A DNA stretch of 64,000 nt from DATMBF01 sp035559595 (GCA_035559595.1 DATMBF010000028.1:1-64000), one strand, 5' to 3'. Counted from the first letter of the stretch, positions 26,105-36,161 are shown. Notes: generated by a model from the sequence alone, not told the origin. Numbers and translations are program-made.

Positions 26105-27869
26105 ACATCAGCGGCACAAACGTTTTCTCCTTTTGCTGTCGCTCCTTGGTCTCACCCGATTCATCAATTTGGGATTTGAAGACCTTCAGGCATGGGATGA
26201 AGCCCTCTATGCGATGCGGGCCGTAGGTATCGAAAGGTTTGGTGGTTGGATTGATCAAACCGCCTTTGCAGTTGATGGATTGTATTCATCCCTTCACCCC
26301 CCTTTGTACGTCTGGTTAACAGCGATAGTGCTTGAGAGTTTCGGTACGTCGGAATTCACTCTCCGTTTCGTTTCGGCTTTGGCTGGTGCATTTACTTTGC
26401 CGGTGATCTATGAGACGGGCAGACTGTTGCAGGACGAACGGACTGGCTGGTATGCAGCCCTTTTGTTCGGCCTCAATCCATTCGTTTCTTTCTTTTCCCG
26501 ACAAGGTCAATTTGACACCCTGATGGTGCTGTTCATAAGCCTCTCGATGCTCTTCATCCTCCTCTATCATCAATCCAACAGACGATCTGTCTATCTTCTC
26601 CTCGCGGGTTTGTCCGTCGCTGCTTCTCTGATGAGCAAACTGTTTGTGGGAGGAGGTGTTCTCATTGCATATCTTGTGTGGGTTCTCTTCAACCCTCAAG
26701 AAGATCGCAGAACGCGACTTCGAGAGCTGTTATTGCTTTCAGCGATTGCATCCCTCTCTCTTTCCTGGCTCATCTACATGACGATAGTCCACGGGCATGG
26801 CGATCCGTTGTTTGTCGTTAAGCAATCCGCACTCATTGAACGAGCCGTTACCGGCATCGAAGGAAATGTCAAGCCGACAGAAATTCTCTACTTTCTGAAT
26901 CAGCTTGTAGTGCTTTTTCCGCTAGGGGTAAGTTTCTTCGTTGCCGGACTTTATCGAAAGGTCACGCAGAAGGACAACAGATGGGCTCTCTTGGCAGTAG
27001 TGTTTTTGACATTCTTCATCATCTTCTCAATGATTCGGACGAAGCTGGCGGTTTATCTTCTCCCTATGCTGGCCCCTGCCTCACTGTTCGCTGCCGGCGA
27101 ATTGCGAAGACTGAGAGCAAACACCCGCATGCAAAACATCCTGATACTCTCAGGAACTGCGGTGGCCCTTCTCTGGTCTGCCAGTCAGGACTGGCGCAAC
27201 AATGTGAAAGACGTTTTAACCTCACTCATGCACCTCGCACTTCCACCAGCCTCAGATGTGACGGGTATTGTCCTCTTGGGTACTTCTTGCATCCTCGCTT
27301 CCCTTGTTCTTATTCTCCTGCTGCGACGCTCGATTGCAACAAGTTTTCTTCGATTCGTCCCCGTTTTCATCTTTGTTCCAGCCCTTCTTTGGTATGGTCT
27401 GAACATCCTCTATTTCGACACCGTACGCTACAACGATGGAGCAGCAAGTCTGCGTGAGTTTGTCGACCGAACACAACACAAGCGAATCGTGGTGACAGGG
27501 TTTGAACGCAATCCTCAATTGACCTACTATCTTGATGGCGCCGATATTGGATGGAGAGATGATCTCTCTGTTCGAAGGATTTTTCCACCGTTCGACCGGA
27601 GTTCACTTCGGTCGTGGCTCCATGATGAGGTAGCAGCGGAACAAGATCGAGTGCTCCTTGTTATAGAGAAAGACAAGTTGATTCGGCACGAAATTATCGA
27701 TCCTCTGCCGTTCGTCCCGCCGGGATTCGAGCGTGTATTTGAAAGTCGGCGTTACACCTGCTTCCAGAGAGAACCCGAAGTTCTCCTCGCCAAGGACAAA
27801 ACGAATTCTTCCGTTCTTGAAAAGTCCGTTATTGCTGATCGATCACCAGCTCTTTCTTATCCGAAGTGA
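26097..27869 (+). CDS. GT39/ArnT-like integral membrane glycosyltransferase
   Basis: A 590-residue polytopic protein. The first periplasmic loop carries LQAWDEALYAM, with the Asp-Glu pair expected as catalytic in the protein-mannosyltransferase/ArnT clan, and LHPPLYVWLTA, followed by about eleven helices and a C-terminal soluble domain. Such enzymes use polyprenyl-phosphate sugars to modify lipid A or other surface molecules. The ATG at 26097 overlaps the upstream gene by 8 bp; the long upstream extension of the frame is rejected because it lies inside that gene. Confidence 0.85.
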   Translation: MSEHQRHKRFLLLLSLLGLTRFINLGFEDLQAWDEALYAMRAVGIERFGGWIDQTAFAVDGLYSSLHPPLYVWLTAIVLESFGTSEFTLRFVSALAGAFTLPVIYETGRLLQDERTGWYAALLFGLNPFVSFFSRQGQFDTLMVLFISLSMLFILLYHQSNRRSVYLLLAGLSVAASLMSKLFVGGGVLIAYLVWVLFNPQEDRRTRLRELLLLSAIASLSLSWLIYMTIVHGHGDPLFVVKQSALIERAVTGIEGNVKPTEILYFLNQLVVLFPLGVSFFVAGLYRKVTQKDNRWALLAVVFLTFFIIFSMIRTKLAVYLLPMLAPASLFAAGELRRLRANTRMQNILILSGTAVALLWSASQDWRNNVKDVLTSLMHLALPPASDVTGIVLLGTSCILASLVLILLLRRSIATSFLRFVPVFIFVPALLWYGLNILYFDTVRYNDGAASLREFVDRTQHKRIVVTGFERNPQLTYYLDGADIGWRDDLSVRRIFPPFDRSSLRSWLHDEVAAEQDRVLLVIEKDKLIRHEIIDPLPFVPPGFERVFESRRYTCFQREPEVLLAKDKTNSSVLEKSVIADRSPALSYPK

Positions 27870-27905
27870 AAGAACCTCCACATCACCTTTTCTTTACCTC
27901 CGTTC

Positions 27906-29045
27906 GTGAAAACAAATCCTAAGAAGCGTTTGAACATCGCCTTTGTGTGCTTCTCCTCTTCGTGGGGCGGTCTCGAAATGATGCTTGTAAAACTCGCAGT
28001 CGCACTCAAGGGGCGCGGGCACTCCATCACCGTCGTGGCGCCGGCCGGTAGCCCAATTCGGGCTTATGCGGAACAGCATGGTTTACACTCCCTGGCAGTC
28101 ACTCCGCGCTTTCGGTATCTTGATTTCGGCACAGCACGAAAAATAGCCAGAGAACTCCGGACCTTTCAGATAGATATTGTTGTGTGTGGGCTCTCTCGCG
28201 ACCTCAGCTCCTGTGTGCTTGCTACGAAGATTGCACGGCGCAGCAGACTGGTGTTCTTCCAGCAAATGCAGTTTGGGTTGAGTAAGAAAGACCTCTTTCA
28301 CCGTTGGGTCTATGGCAATCTCTCATTGTGGATCACACTCACAGAAACCATGAAAGAAGCGACCGCCCGGAACACAACGGTCAGCACCGACAACATTCAT
28401 GTCATTCCATTTGGTGTCGACATCAACAGGTTTCGGCCGAGACGTTACAAGCGGTCGCGATCAAGAAAACAATTCAACCTCCCCGAGGAGGGTCCCATTG
28501 CGGCAGTTGTTGGTCGGTTTGATCCACAAAAGGGGCAAGATGTCTTTCTCCGGGCCCTTCCGTCGGTCTTGAAGCGGGTTCCTTCTCTCCATCCAATCTT
28601 GGTCGGTGAGGAGACACGTGGAGAGGAAGGATATCTCCGCACGCTGCAAGAGCTCATCGATACCCTCGGTCTCAAGCGGAGAGTTCGTATACTGCCCTTC
28701 ACGAATGAGATCCCCGTTCTTCTTTCAGCAATCGATTTGCTGGTTATCCCAAGCCATAGTGAAACGTTTGGCTATATCGCAATCGAGGCAATGGCTATGA
28801 AAGTCCCTGTCATCGGTACGAATGCCGGTGGATTGAAGGAGATCGTTGATGATTCCGTTACAGGTCTCCTTGTTCCCCCCAAAAATGCAGAGGCTCTTGC
28901 CGAGGCGATGGTGAGACTCCTGAAAGACAAACCATTAGCGAAAAGAATGGTCGAAGCGGCTCGATTGAAAGTGGAGAAACGGTACTTCTTCAGGAAGAAC
29001 GTTGAAGAGCTCGAGCGGGTTCTCACAAGTATTACAGATGAGTAG
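27906..29045 (+). CDS. Glycosyltransferase family 4
   Basis: A 379-residue GT-B enzyme: NIAFVCFSSSWGGLEMMLVKLA at the N terminus, AVVGRFDPQKGQDVFLRALP and the donor-site signature PSHSETFGYIAIEAMAMKVPVIGTNAGGLKEIV with the EX7E pair. Typical of LPS and exopolysaccharide chain extension. Start is GTG at 27906. Its 3' end overlaps the convergent O-antigen ligase-like gene by 14 bp. Confidence 0.92.
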   Translation: MKTNPKKRLNIAFVCFSSSWGGLEMMLVKLAVALKGRGHSITVVAPAGSPIRAYAEQHGLHSLAVTPRFRYLDFGTARKIARELRTFQIDIVVCGLSRDLSSCVLATKIARRSRLVFFQQMQFGLSKKDLFHRWVYGNLSLWITLTETMKEATARNTTVSTDNIHVIPFGVDINRFRPRRYKRSRSRKQFNLPEEGPIAAVVGRFDPQKGQDVFLRALPSVLKRVPSLHPILVGEETRGEEGYLRTLQELIDTLGLKRRVRILPFTNEIPVLLSAIDLLVIPSHSETFGYIAIEAMAMKVPVIGTNAGGLKEIVDDSVTGLLVPPKNAEALAEAMVRLLKDKPLAKRMVEAARLKVEKRYFFRKNVEELERVLTSITDE

Positions 29046-30207
29046 CCATCCCTTGACCTTTGACTGCAGAAAGCGTAACAAGGAGCGCGATGAGTGCCAG
29101 CTCAAATCTGAACAGCAGAGACGTTAGCGGGTCAATGATAAAGCCGCCGACAAGCCCCGAGAGGAAGAACAACGACATTGAGGTGAGAAGTCCAAGAAGC
29201 AAATCGCGGAAGAAGGGTTCCAGATTCTTGAGCGCTTGGATCCCTTTCGCAAAAATCGTCACAACCAACCAAAGGAAGCTCAGAAGTCCAACAAGGCCGC
29301 TCTCCATGTAGACCTGTACATAGTCGTTGTGCCAGCTCCCAACGCGTTTGTCAATGAGTTGGTCGAATGAGGGGAAGATTTCCGGGAATGTTCTCAACCC
29401 AAAACCAACCATGGGTCGCTCAAAGGCAAGATTCCACGCTGCTTTCCAGATGACATCCCGTTCCGTAAGAAAGCCCACGCTGCTGGTCAACCGATCGATA
29501 ATGCGCTGATGAAGGGCGGGAATTGCTAGGGCGACAAGGGCTACGATACCGAGAATCAGTAACAGTCGACGCTCTTTCTTCATTCCTACCGCTAAGACGA
29601 CCAATCCCATGAGTGCCCAATGGATCCGATTCATTGTACACACGATACCCACCATAAGAAGTGCACAAGAGAGCAACCAAAGAGCGCGATTCGGAACCAG
29701 CTCCTTGTTGCGCCCGAGAAAGAGCCATATTCCGAGTACGGCAGTGAGATACATGCCAAGCGTCATTGGCCCTGAAGCCGTTGACATGGCACGCTCCGTT
29801 ATACCCAAGATAAAGTTTGTCGAGCCATACACCGATGCGACTATTGCACTACCGACGAGAACCCACAAGACGGTTTTGACATGTTTTCGGTCTTCGATTG
29901 TAAATTCATGGGTAACGACAAAGAAGATTCCGTAAAAGATGATTTCTTTGTAAAGACCTGCGATGCTCAAGCTTGGATTGACAGAGAATGGAATTGACAG
30001 AACACGGGCCAACACAAAGGCAAGAAACTGCACATCGAATGGTGTCCGTTTGATCTGCCGAGGTTGCAACGTCCACAGCTTGGCAATCCACACCACCGTA
30101 AGGAGAAGAACGATTCCTTGCACAAGTGGTGTCGAGAAGATGATTGACCCCACAAAGAGCAGGATTCCCCATCTGAAAAACTGATCCAATGTTTGAGTCG
30201 TTATCAT
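29032..30207 (-). CDS. O-antigen ligase/polymerase family membrane protein
   Basis: A 391-residue protein with 10-12 helices and the Wzy_C signature in the large periplasmic loop: FGLRTFPEIFPSFDQLIDKRVGSWHNDYVQVYMESG, where the HND(Y) region is characteristic of WaaL-type ligases. It would join O-antigen or another lipid-linked polymer to lipid A-core in the periplasm, or polymerise it. The start overlaps the upstream stop by 4 bp. Confidence 0.87.
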   Translation of the reverse strand: MITTQTLDQFFRWGILLFVGSIIFSTPLVQGIVLLLTVVWIAKLWTLQPRQIKRTPFDVQFLAFVLARVLSIPFSVNPSLSIAGLYKEIIFYGIFFVVTHEFTIEDRKHVKTVLWVLVGSAIVASVYGSTNFILGITERAMSTASGPMTLGMYLTAVLGIWLFLGRNKELVPNRALWLLSCALLMVGIVCTMNRIHWALMGLVVLAVGMKKERRLLLILGIVALVALAIPALHQRIIDRLTSSVGFLTERDVIWKAAWNLAFERPMVGFGLRTFPEIFPSFDQLIDKRVGSWHNDYVQVYMESGLVGLLSFLWLVVTIFAKGIQALKNLEPFFRDLLLGLLTSMSLFFLSGLVGGFIIDPLTSLLFRFELALIALLVTLSAVKGQGMATHL

Positions 30208-31508
30208 TCCTGCTGGGGGAACAGTTTGAGCAGTTCAAGGTCCTTTTGCGGCTCAACGCCGGGCGGAATTATGCCGGGTCGAAAGATATAATGTCCGGAG
30301 ACCAGGAAAACGATGATGAGAATCTGCACTCCGACGTACAAGGGAATCCCGACGGACCGAATGGACTTCCTCCGCTCCCATAGACTTACGCCCCATACGA
30401 TGACTGGTATCGTGGCAGCGTGAAGAGCAATAACCACCTGCCAACCCTGGAGAACAATCGGTGAGAGGGCTGCGGAGATGACAAGAGAGACGAACGTTGA
30501 TCCGGCATAGTGCATCAACCACTCTCTGCCCTTCTCTAACTCCTGCTCCCTTTGCCATAAGGGCCGGAAGAAGCGCCAAGATGCGACGATGCTTATTCCA
30601 ACGGAGGCGATGGTGAGTGCCTGAAGAATGCGAACGAAAGGCGGCAGCATTGAAGTCCACATCTGTTCGCCAAACCATCCGTCACTGAGAAAGACAGTCT
30701 CATTCAGCATTCTGACAGAATCCAGCGAGCCAAGCGTGAACCAGTAGAGAATCCCCTTGAGCATCGGATAGACCATCACGAGCCCGCTTCCGAAGGAGCC
30801 GGCTGATCCCTTCGTGACGGGCAAATCACCGGCGAGCAACGCAAGAATAGTCGGAATGAGAGTCACACCGGCCGTCATCGCTCCCAAACCAAGCGCGATC
30901 CACTGAACATGAATCCTCTTCCGGACGATCAACAGTGTCGTCAGGATGAGAAGGAGGAACGCTGAGTTATGGAGTTGTACGGCCATGATCAGTGCAAGAC
31001 CGAGTACGAAAGACGGACCTTTGGCAGACTGATCACGGAGTTTCCAACAAGAAAAGAAATGAAGTGCCCCGGGCAAAAAGACATAAGCAGGTTCCCACAA
31101 AAATCCGCCGTTATAGAGTCTCCACGGCGAAAGCCAGAAGACAACCATTGTGAGAACTGCTGCAGTATTTCCAAAGGCCTCAGAAGTGACACGGAGAACG
31201 AAGAAGAGAGCAAACAAGTGGAAGAAGAGAACAAGTATCATCGGCGATTGGTAGTGAGGGATCACAGCAAGCGGAATACCGACAAGCAACTGGAGCAGAG
31301 CTCCCGGATTCGTCCCCGCACCTCCTGTCAGTTTGGCAAACGGTGCGAGTGTTCCCGTTTGACTGAATTCCAGACCCAATCGAAGCAGGTGAATCTGATC
31401 TCCCCCCACCCATGAGCGACACGCAAGAACGACATGCAGTGAGAAACCAAGGAGGAGGAAGAATAATGCGAGCGGCTGGCGCCGAAACAAGTTTACGACT
31501 TCACGCAT
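30204..31508 (-). CDS. Polytopic membrane protein, probable GT-C type glycosyltransferase
   Basis: A 434-residue protein with about ten helices. The first outside loop has SWVGGDQIHLLRLGLEFSQTG and later GGAGTNPGALLQLLVG, similar in style to GT39/GT83-like enzymes, though a clear catalytic Asp-Glu pair is not visible. I use the ATG at 31508, overlapping the upstream GT9 stop by 8 bp. Function as a surface-glycan enzyme is inferred from context. Confidence 0.7.
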   Translation of the reverse strand: MREVVNLFRRQPLALFFLLLGFSLHVVLACRSWVGGDQIHLLRLGLEFSQTGTLAPFAKLTGGAGTNPGALLQLLVGIPLAVIPHYQSPMILVLFFHLFALFFVLRVTSEAFGNTAAVLTMVVFWLSPWRLYNGGFLWEPAYVFLPGALHFFSCWKLRDQSAKGPSFVLGLALIMAVQLHNSAFLLLILTTLLIVRKRIHVQWIALGLGAMTAGVTLIPTILALLAGDLPVTKGSAGSFGSGLVMVYPMLKGILYWFTLGSLDSVRMLNETVFLSDGWFGEQMWTSMLPPFVRILQALTIASVGISIVASWRFFRPLWQREQELEKGREWLMHYAGSTFVSLVISAALSPIVLQGWQVVIALHAATIPVIVWGVSLWERRKSIRSVGIPLYVGVQILIIVFLVSGHYIFRPGIIPPGVEPQKDLELLKLFPQQE

Positions 31509-32673
31509 CCTGCCCTGCCGACGACTGGACTGACATGTGGCTAACGTCAAGCTCTTTCCAGAATTGAGTCAATGCCTCGGTAATGTCAGCAAGCGAAAGT
31601 GATGAAACTGCCGATCCTAGCATGGCGCGAATTGAACGGTAGAAGACACCATAGGGCAACCACTGATGGTTTCGTGCTGCGGTCGGAGTGTACAGGGCAA
31701 ACAGGGGCGTCTGCGTTGCGCTTGCAAAATGAATGATTGACGTATCGGGAGTAACGACATACACCGCACCTTCAATGAGCGATGCGATCTCCAGGAGGCC
31801 AGCCGTACCTTCCTCAGGATAAACGAGCGGCTTCTCATGACCACTTCGCTGTAGTATTGCATCAAGAGTCTTACGATCGGATGGTGGAAAAATGAGGACG
31901 GGCTGCTCTGGGCGATTCTGTCTAACGAGCCGGATGATTTCCGTTGCTTGCTCAACGGACACGCGTCTCACCACATCCACCGCAGCGAAATTGAGCACCA
32001 TGTAACCAGAGCCACCCCCCGCCCTTCCACGTCGTTTCAACCCGCACTTTTGGAGAAACATGTCGACCCGGTTTTTCGATTTGTCGTCAACAATAATTTC
32101 ATAACGCAAACGCGCGGGGTCCGTCGGCAATCCGAAAACGTCGTGAATCATGCCCGTAAGGATCTCCACCATATGTGGTCCGGTGTGATCGATTGGGATC
32201 ATGCGATTGAAATAGAAGCTGTACTTGTCCGCTCCCTGTCCAATCTTGATGCCCCTCGGAGCAATGACATTCGCCATAATCCCCTCTAACGTCGTCCTAT
32301 TGAACACAAAGTCAATCACAACATCATAGTTTTCTTTGCGTGCTGCCGCGAGTTCACGAAGAAATCGCAGTGGATTGTTGTGGAGAATGTAGATTCTGTC
32401 GATATGAGGGTTGAAACGAATGATATCGACGTTGCGTTTGCTGGCGAAGACGGCAAGATGAAGATGCGGATTTGCCTCTTTGATCCGCTTAAACATCGGC
32501 GTGCTGACAATCATATCCCCAATGCCATCCGCTCTGAAAATCAGAAGCTTCCGTATCGATCCGATGTCGACCGGTCTTTTGATAACTTCATTCCGAACAA
32601 TAAGCCTAAGAATCGGATAAACCACTGCGTGCCGGAATGCGATCTCGAGACTTTTCAGCAGAGTCTTTTTCAC
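31501..32673 (-). CDS. Heptosyltransferase-like GT9 enzyme
   Basis: A 390-residue GT9 protein: KLLIFRADGIGDMIVSTPMFKRIKE at the N-terminal nucleotide fold, MVLNFAAVDVV before the second domain and the donor-site PDTSIIHFASATQTPLFALYTP. GT9 enzymes add heptose or similar sugars to the LPS inner core from ADP-sugars. GTG start overlaps the upstream stop by 4 bp (GTGA). Shares gene order with a second GT9 directly upstream. Confidence 0.9.
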   Translation of the reverse strand: MKKTLLKSLEIAFRHAVVYPILRLIVRNEVIKRPVDIGSIRKLLIFRADGIGDMIVSTPMFKRIKEANPHLHLAVFASKRNVDIIRFNPHIDRIYILHNNPLRFLRELAAARKENYDVVIDFVFNRTTLEGIMANVIAPRGIKIGQGADKYSFYFNRMIPIDHTGPHMVEILTGMIHDVFGLPTDPARLRYEIIVDDKSKNRVDMFLQKCGLKRRGRAGGGSGYMVLNFAAVDVVRRVSVEQATEIIRLVRQNRPEQPVLIFPPSDRKTLDAILQRSGHEKPLVYPEEGTAGLLEIASLIEGAVYVVTPDTSIIHFASATQTPLFALYTPTAARNHQWLPYGVFYRSIRAMLGSAVSSLSLADITEALTQFWKELDVSHMSVQSSAGQDA

Positions 32674-33782
32674 TGGGTAGGCGAGAATGCCGAGCTAGGT
32701 ATTGGGTGAGTTCGCGTGAGGAGTCTTTTCATTGCTTCGAGGACGGACTCCGGGGAGATAACGCTGAGATCGTCCACATCCGCAACAAGCGCTTCTGTCG
32801 GACTACCATAGGGATCCCAGATCCTCAAATTTTTGTCGGATTGGACATACAAGACAACTGACGGAATTCCAAATGCGGCTGCCAGATGAACTGCCGAGGT
32901 GTCCGGTGTTATAAGCAGCTTCGATCGTTGAATGACAGCAGCAAACTCGTCAAAGCTCTCTAAGATTGGAGCGAATCTTACTGGGGGATCACCCTGTCCG
33001 ATGTCTTTGGCCCGCTGATGATCAGAAGGCTTCGAGAGGATGAGAATATCGAATTCCGGATAGGTCTTTACAATCATTGCAACCAATTTGCGAAAGCGCT
33101 CGATCCCCCAGAAGCGTGTGTCATGTCCTGCGGAAATATTTATCGCAAGAACAGGTTTTCCACCCAGCCCAAGCTTTTCGAATAGATGCGTCGCACGCGC
33201 GGCCGAACGCTCAGAAACGAAGTATCTAACCTTTTTCTCCTCTTGTGAAGGATCAATTCTGAAAATCCTTAGTAGCTCCGCCAGTCTCTCAACAATATGG
33301 ATATCGCGACGCGACAGGAGTGGGACCGTTAGATCATAAGCATACGCATTTGCTTTGTCCAGTCCTACCGACCACCGGGCGCCGGCAATCAAGCAGATGA
33401 CGGTAGCAGTCGTCGACGGATTGTCCATAAGATCGATGACAAAATCATAGTGCTCACGCCTGAGCTGAAAAAGAAGCTTCAGCGACGAAAAAAGTCGCTT
33501 GCGGTAAATCCAGCGGCGCCGAATAAGGGGATGATGATCAAGGACAAAATGGTTGTTACGACTTAGAAGGACATCGAGGATGGCATTGGGATAGTGCTTC
33601 TTCAGAATCTCAAAGAGCGGTGTGGAGACGAGAACATCGCCAATCCGATCCACTCTGACAAAGAGGAGTTTTGCAGTATTCACATCGAATGAGGATGGAA
33701 GAGGATTTGGAGAACGGCCAAGCTTTCGCAAAAGCCCAAGGATGAGGCGACGGAAGGCGAATTCAACTCTTTTGAGAGGCAT
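32670..33782 (-). CDS. Heptosyltransferase-like GT9 enzyme
   Basis: A 370-residue GT9 protein with KLLFVRVDRIGDVLVSTPLFEIL, NISAGHDTRFWGIERF and TPDTSAVHLAAAFGIPSVVLY. Start is the ATG at 33782 (TTG codons three and two positions upstream are alternatives), 11 bases after the ABC exporter stop. The tandem GT9 pair probably builds successive inner-core residues. Confidence 0.9.
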   Translation of the reverse strand: MPLKRVEFAFRRLILGLLRKLGRSPNPLPSSFDVNTAKLLFVRVDRIGDVLVSTPLFEILKKHYPNAILDVLLSRNNHFVLDHHPLIRRRWIYRKRLFSSLKLLFQLRREHYDFVIDLMDNPSTTATVICLIAGARWSVGLDKANAYAYDLTVPLLSRRDIHIVERLAELLRIFRIDPSQEEKKVRYFVSERSAARATHLFEKLGLGGKPVLAINISAGHDTRFWGIERFRKLVAMIVKTYPEFDILILSKPSDHQRAKDIGQGDPPVRFAPILESFDEFAAVIQRSKLLITPDTSAVHLAAAFGIPSVVLYVQSDKNLRIWDPYGSPTEALVADVDDLSVISPESVLEAMKRLLTRTHPIPSSAFSPTQ

Positions 33783-33793
33783 CCTCAACAAGC

Positions 33794-35617
33794 TTAAGCC
33801 ACTTCTTCGACAAACTGGAGGGCATAAAGACGCTTATAGAGGCCGCTCTCCTTCTTCAGAAGTTCTTCATGCGTCCCCTGCTCAATGATTGAGCCGGCCT
33901 CCAGCACGAAAATTCTGTCACATTTATAGACTGTCGACAGCCGATGCGCAATGATGAATGATGTCCGCCCCTGCATCAATCGCTCCAATGCATCCTTTAC
34001 CATGAGTTCCGACTCACTATCCAGCGCAGAAGTCGCCTCATCGAGCAGAAGAATCCTGGGGTTCCTGAGAAGTGCTCGTGCGATGGCGATTCGTTGCCTC
34101 TGGCCACCCGAGAGCTGAATTCCTCGCTCGCCGACCTCCGTTTGATACCCCTGCTCCAGTCGCTCGATAAACGATTGGGCATTCGCTGCCTTTGCAGCTG
34201 CAACGATCTCCTCCTTTGTTGCCTCCAGTCGTCCATAACGGATGTTGTCTTCGATTGTCCCCGCAAAGAGCACTACCTCCTGCGGAACAATGGCAATCTG
34301 TGACCGGAGATCTACCAGACTCATCGACCGAATGTCCACGCCATCAATGAGGATTGAGCCTGATGAAACCTCGTAGAATCGAGGGATTAAGTTGATGAGC
34401 GTCGTTTTGCCACTTCCACTGGGACCCACGAGGGCAACCTTCTCACCTGCCGTGACGCGAAAACTAATATCACGCAAGGCTGACACCCTTCCATTGTAGG
34501 AAAAAGAGACGTTCCGGAATTCAACGCTCCCCTCCTGAATGACCGGTCTTTCACTTCGCATACCGATTCTTTCTCTCTCCTGATCCAGCATTTCGAAGAT
34601 CAGTCCTGCCGAAACAATGGTTTTCTGAATCCTTGCAAATCCTTCGCCCAACGCTTTCACAGGCTTTGCAAGAAACGTCATCAAGATCAAGAACCGGATC
34701 ATCATCTCGATTGTCATCGATCCGCTCACGAAGAAGTATGCGGTAAAGATGATAAGCATCGCAGTGACCGTAGTATTAAACACCTCGTTTGTTGGCACCA
34801 GAAGGGCGATGGTTCTTGCGATCTTCAGCGAGTAATGATAGTTGGCATCAACCTTCTTTTTGAAAGACGAGCGCTCGTGCTCTTCACGAGTAAAGGATTT
34901 CACAACTCGAATCGCGGCTATCCTCTCCTGCAAGAATGAGGATATCTCCGCCAGTGTGTTGGTGAATTCCTTGCTGAAGGATCGAATCTTATCTCCAAAC
35001 CTCCGGGAAATGGCGCCCGAAATAGCGAAAACGAGGATGGTGAAAATCGTGAGCTGCCAGTTCGTGTAGAACAACGCCGTCGCAAAGATGATCGCATAGA
35101 CAATGTTTTGAGAGATTTCGATCATCGAATAGAGCGATTGGTCGAGTGCATTGACGTCGTTAGTAATACGCGACATGATTCTTCCCGTCTTATGTTCATC
35201 GAAGTACCGGACGGGAAAGACCAGCACCGCATCGAAGAGATCGATCCGAAATCGCATGAGAATCTTCTGCTGAACGGTGGCCATGAGATACTCGCGCAGG
35301 TACATAAAGACGACCTTCACGAGAATAATCGCAACCATCGTCAACGCGAAAATAACGATCAGCCGGAAGCTCTCATCCCTCCCTCGAATGGAGAGGGAAT
35401 AGAGAGTGGACCCGAAAATGTCGATCGGTACATCAACGGAAATCTCGCGACCCATCCGAACGAGGTCGCCAATGCGTTGCAGAACGTCGAAGAACCGTGC
35501 TACGAGGAACGCAGAGAGTGTGTCAGAAAGGCTCATCATGGCGACGCAGGTGAGACCAGTGATGATCCGCCATTTGTAAATGAGGAAGTATTTCAGGAGC
35601 CTCAGGAACGTGGCCAT
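33794..35617 (-). CDS. MsbA-like ABC exporter (lipid A/polysaccharide type, fused permease-ATPase)
   Basis: A 607-residue half-transporter: six helices in residues 1-310 followed by an ATPase domain with GPSGSGKTTL (Walker A), LSGGQRQR (signature), ILLLDEATSALDSES (Walker B) and the switch HRLSTV. The layout matches MsbA and related lipid-linked-oligosaccharide flippases; the neighbouring LPS genes support a lipid A-core role. First gene of a five-gene minus-strand set ending at 29032. A weak promoter-like pair may lie just upstream, but I do not list it. Confidence 0.9.
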   Translation of the reverse strand: MATFLRLLKYFLIYKWRIITGLTCVAMMSLSDTLSAFLVARFFDVLQRIGDLVRMGREISVDVPIDIFGSTLYSLSIRGRDESFRLIVIFALTMVAIILVKVVFMYLREYLMATVQQKILMRFRIDLFDAVLVFPVRYFDEHKTGRIMSRITNDVNALDQSLYSMIEISQNIVYAIIFATALFYTNWQLTIFTILVFAISGAISRRFGDKIRSFSKEFTNTLAEISSFLQERIAAIRVVKSFTREEHERSSFKKKVDANYHYSLKIARTIALLVPTNEVFNTTVTAMLIIFTAYFFVSGSMTIEMMIRFLILMTFLAKPVKALGEGFARIQKTIVSAGLIFEMLDQERERIGMRSERPVIQEGSVEFRNVSFSYNGRVSALRDISFRVTAGEKVALVGPSGSGKTTLINLIPRFYEVSSGSILIDGVDIRSMSLVDLRSQIAIVPQEVVLFAGTIEDNIRYGRLEATKEEIVAAAKAANAQSFIERLEQGYQTEVGERGIQLSGGQRQRIAIARALLRNPRILLLDEATSALDSESELMVKDALERLMQGRTSFIIAHRLSTVYKCDRIFVLEAGSIIEQGTHEELLKKESGLYKRLYALQFVEEVA

Positions 35618-35688
35618 GGTGTGATCGAACCTACAGTTTTTTTAGGGGATATTCAATTCAGCAATAAGGCAAGGAAACTCTGGGAGAA

Positions 35689-36015
35689 CTATGTCGCGGT
35701 GGCGGTATTGCGGCAGGAAGCACATTCACACAGACTTCGCAGGCGTTCCCACGTGTAGATGCCGGTCTGATGCCCATCTCCCCACACAAGCTTCAGTGCA
35801 TATGCGCCAACCTGTTCCGCACCCGTGAGTTGATATTTTCCTGGAAGCTCCGGCTGGGGTGCGGGCTTATAGGTTTTGAAGAGAATTGTTTCTCCCTGAC
35901 ACCCTGCGCACGGGCAATTGTCACGGAGAGTACGCAAAGAGATGACGCTCTGGTGATGATCATCCCACGCGACGGTGAGGGTTTTGTCTTTCAAAGCAAT
36001 GTGTTGCGCAATCAT
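35689..36015 (-). CDS. DUF971 domain protein
   Basis: A 108-residue protein with VAWDDHHQSVISLRTLRDNCPCAGC and a second WGDGHQTGIYTWERLRSLCECASC repeat, the pattern of DUF971 (also the N-terminal domain of gamma-butyrobetaine hydroxylase and of some Mrp ATPases), with Cys pairs that may bind metal. Start is the ATG at 36015; a longer frame continues to 36171 but only by running through a terminator and a tRNA gene. Function of the isolated domain is unknown, possibly iron-sulfur related. Confidence 0.85.
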   Translation of the reverse strand: MIAQHIALKDKTLTVAWDDHHQSVISLRTLRDNCPCAGCQGETILFKTYKPAPQPELPGKYQLTGAEQVGAYALKLVWGDGHQTGIYTWERLRSLCECASCRNTATAT

Positions 36016-36033
36016 TGAGAACAAGTAGAAACG

Positions 36034-36059
36034 AAAAAGGACAATCTCACGATTGTCCT
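36034..36059 (-). terminator. Rho-independent terminator of tRNA-Ala
   Basis: On the minus strand a 9-bp perfect stem (36059-36051 with 36046-36038), four-base loop, then five T (36038-36034). It lies 29 bases downstream of the tRNA 3' end and before the DUF971 start. Confidence 0.85.
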
Positions 36060-36087
36060 CGCCGTGGTCCGTGCCCGATTTCTTCCG

Positions 36088-36161
36088 TGGACCGTACCGG
36101 GGTCGAACCGGTGACCTCCACAATGCCATTGTGGCGCTCTCCCAAACTGAGCTAACGGCCC
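36088..36161 (-). tRNA. tRNA-Ala (anticodon GGC)
   Basis: A complete 74-base cloverleaf: acceptor GGGCCGT/ACGGTCC with the G3-U70 pair that identifies alanine tRNA, D-arm GCTC/GAGC, anticodon stem CCACA/TGTGG with loop ATGGCAT, T-arm ACCGG/CCGGT with TTCGAAC, discriminator A. CCA is not encoded. Confidence 0.97.
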
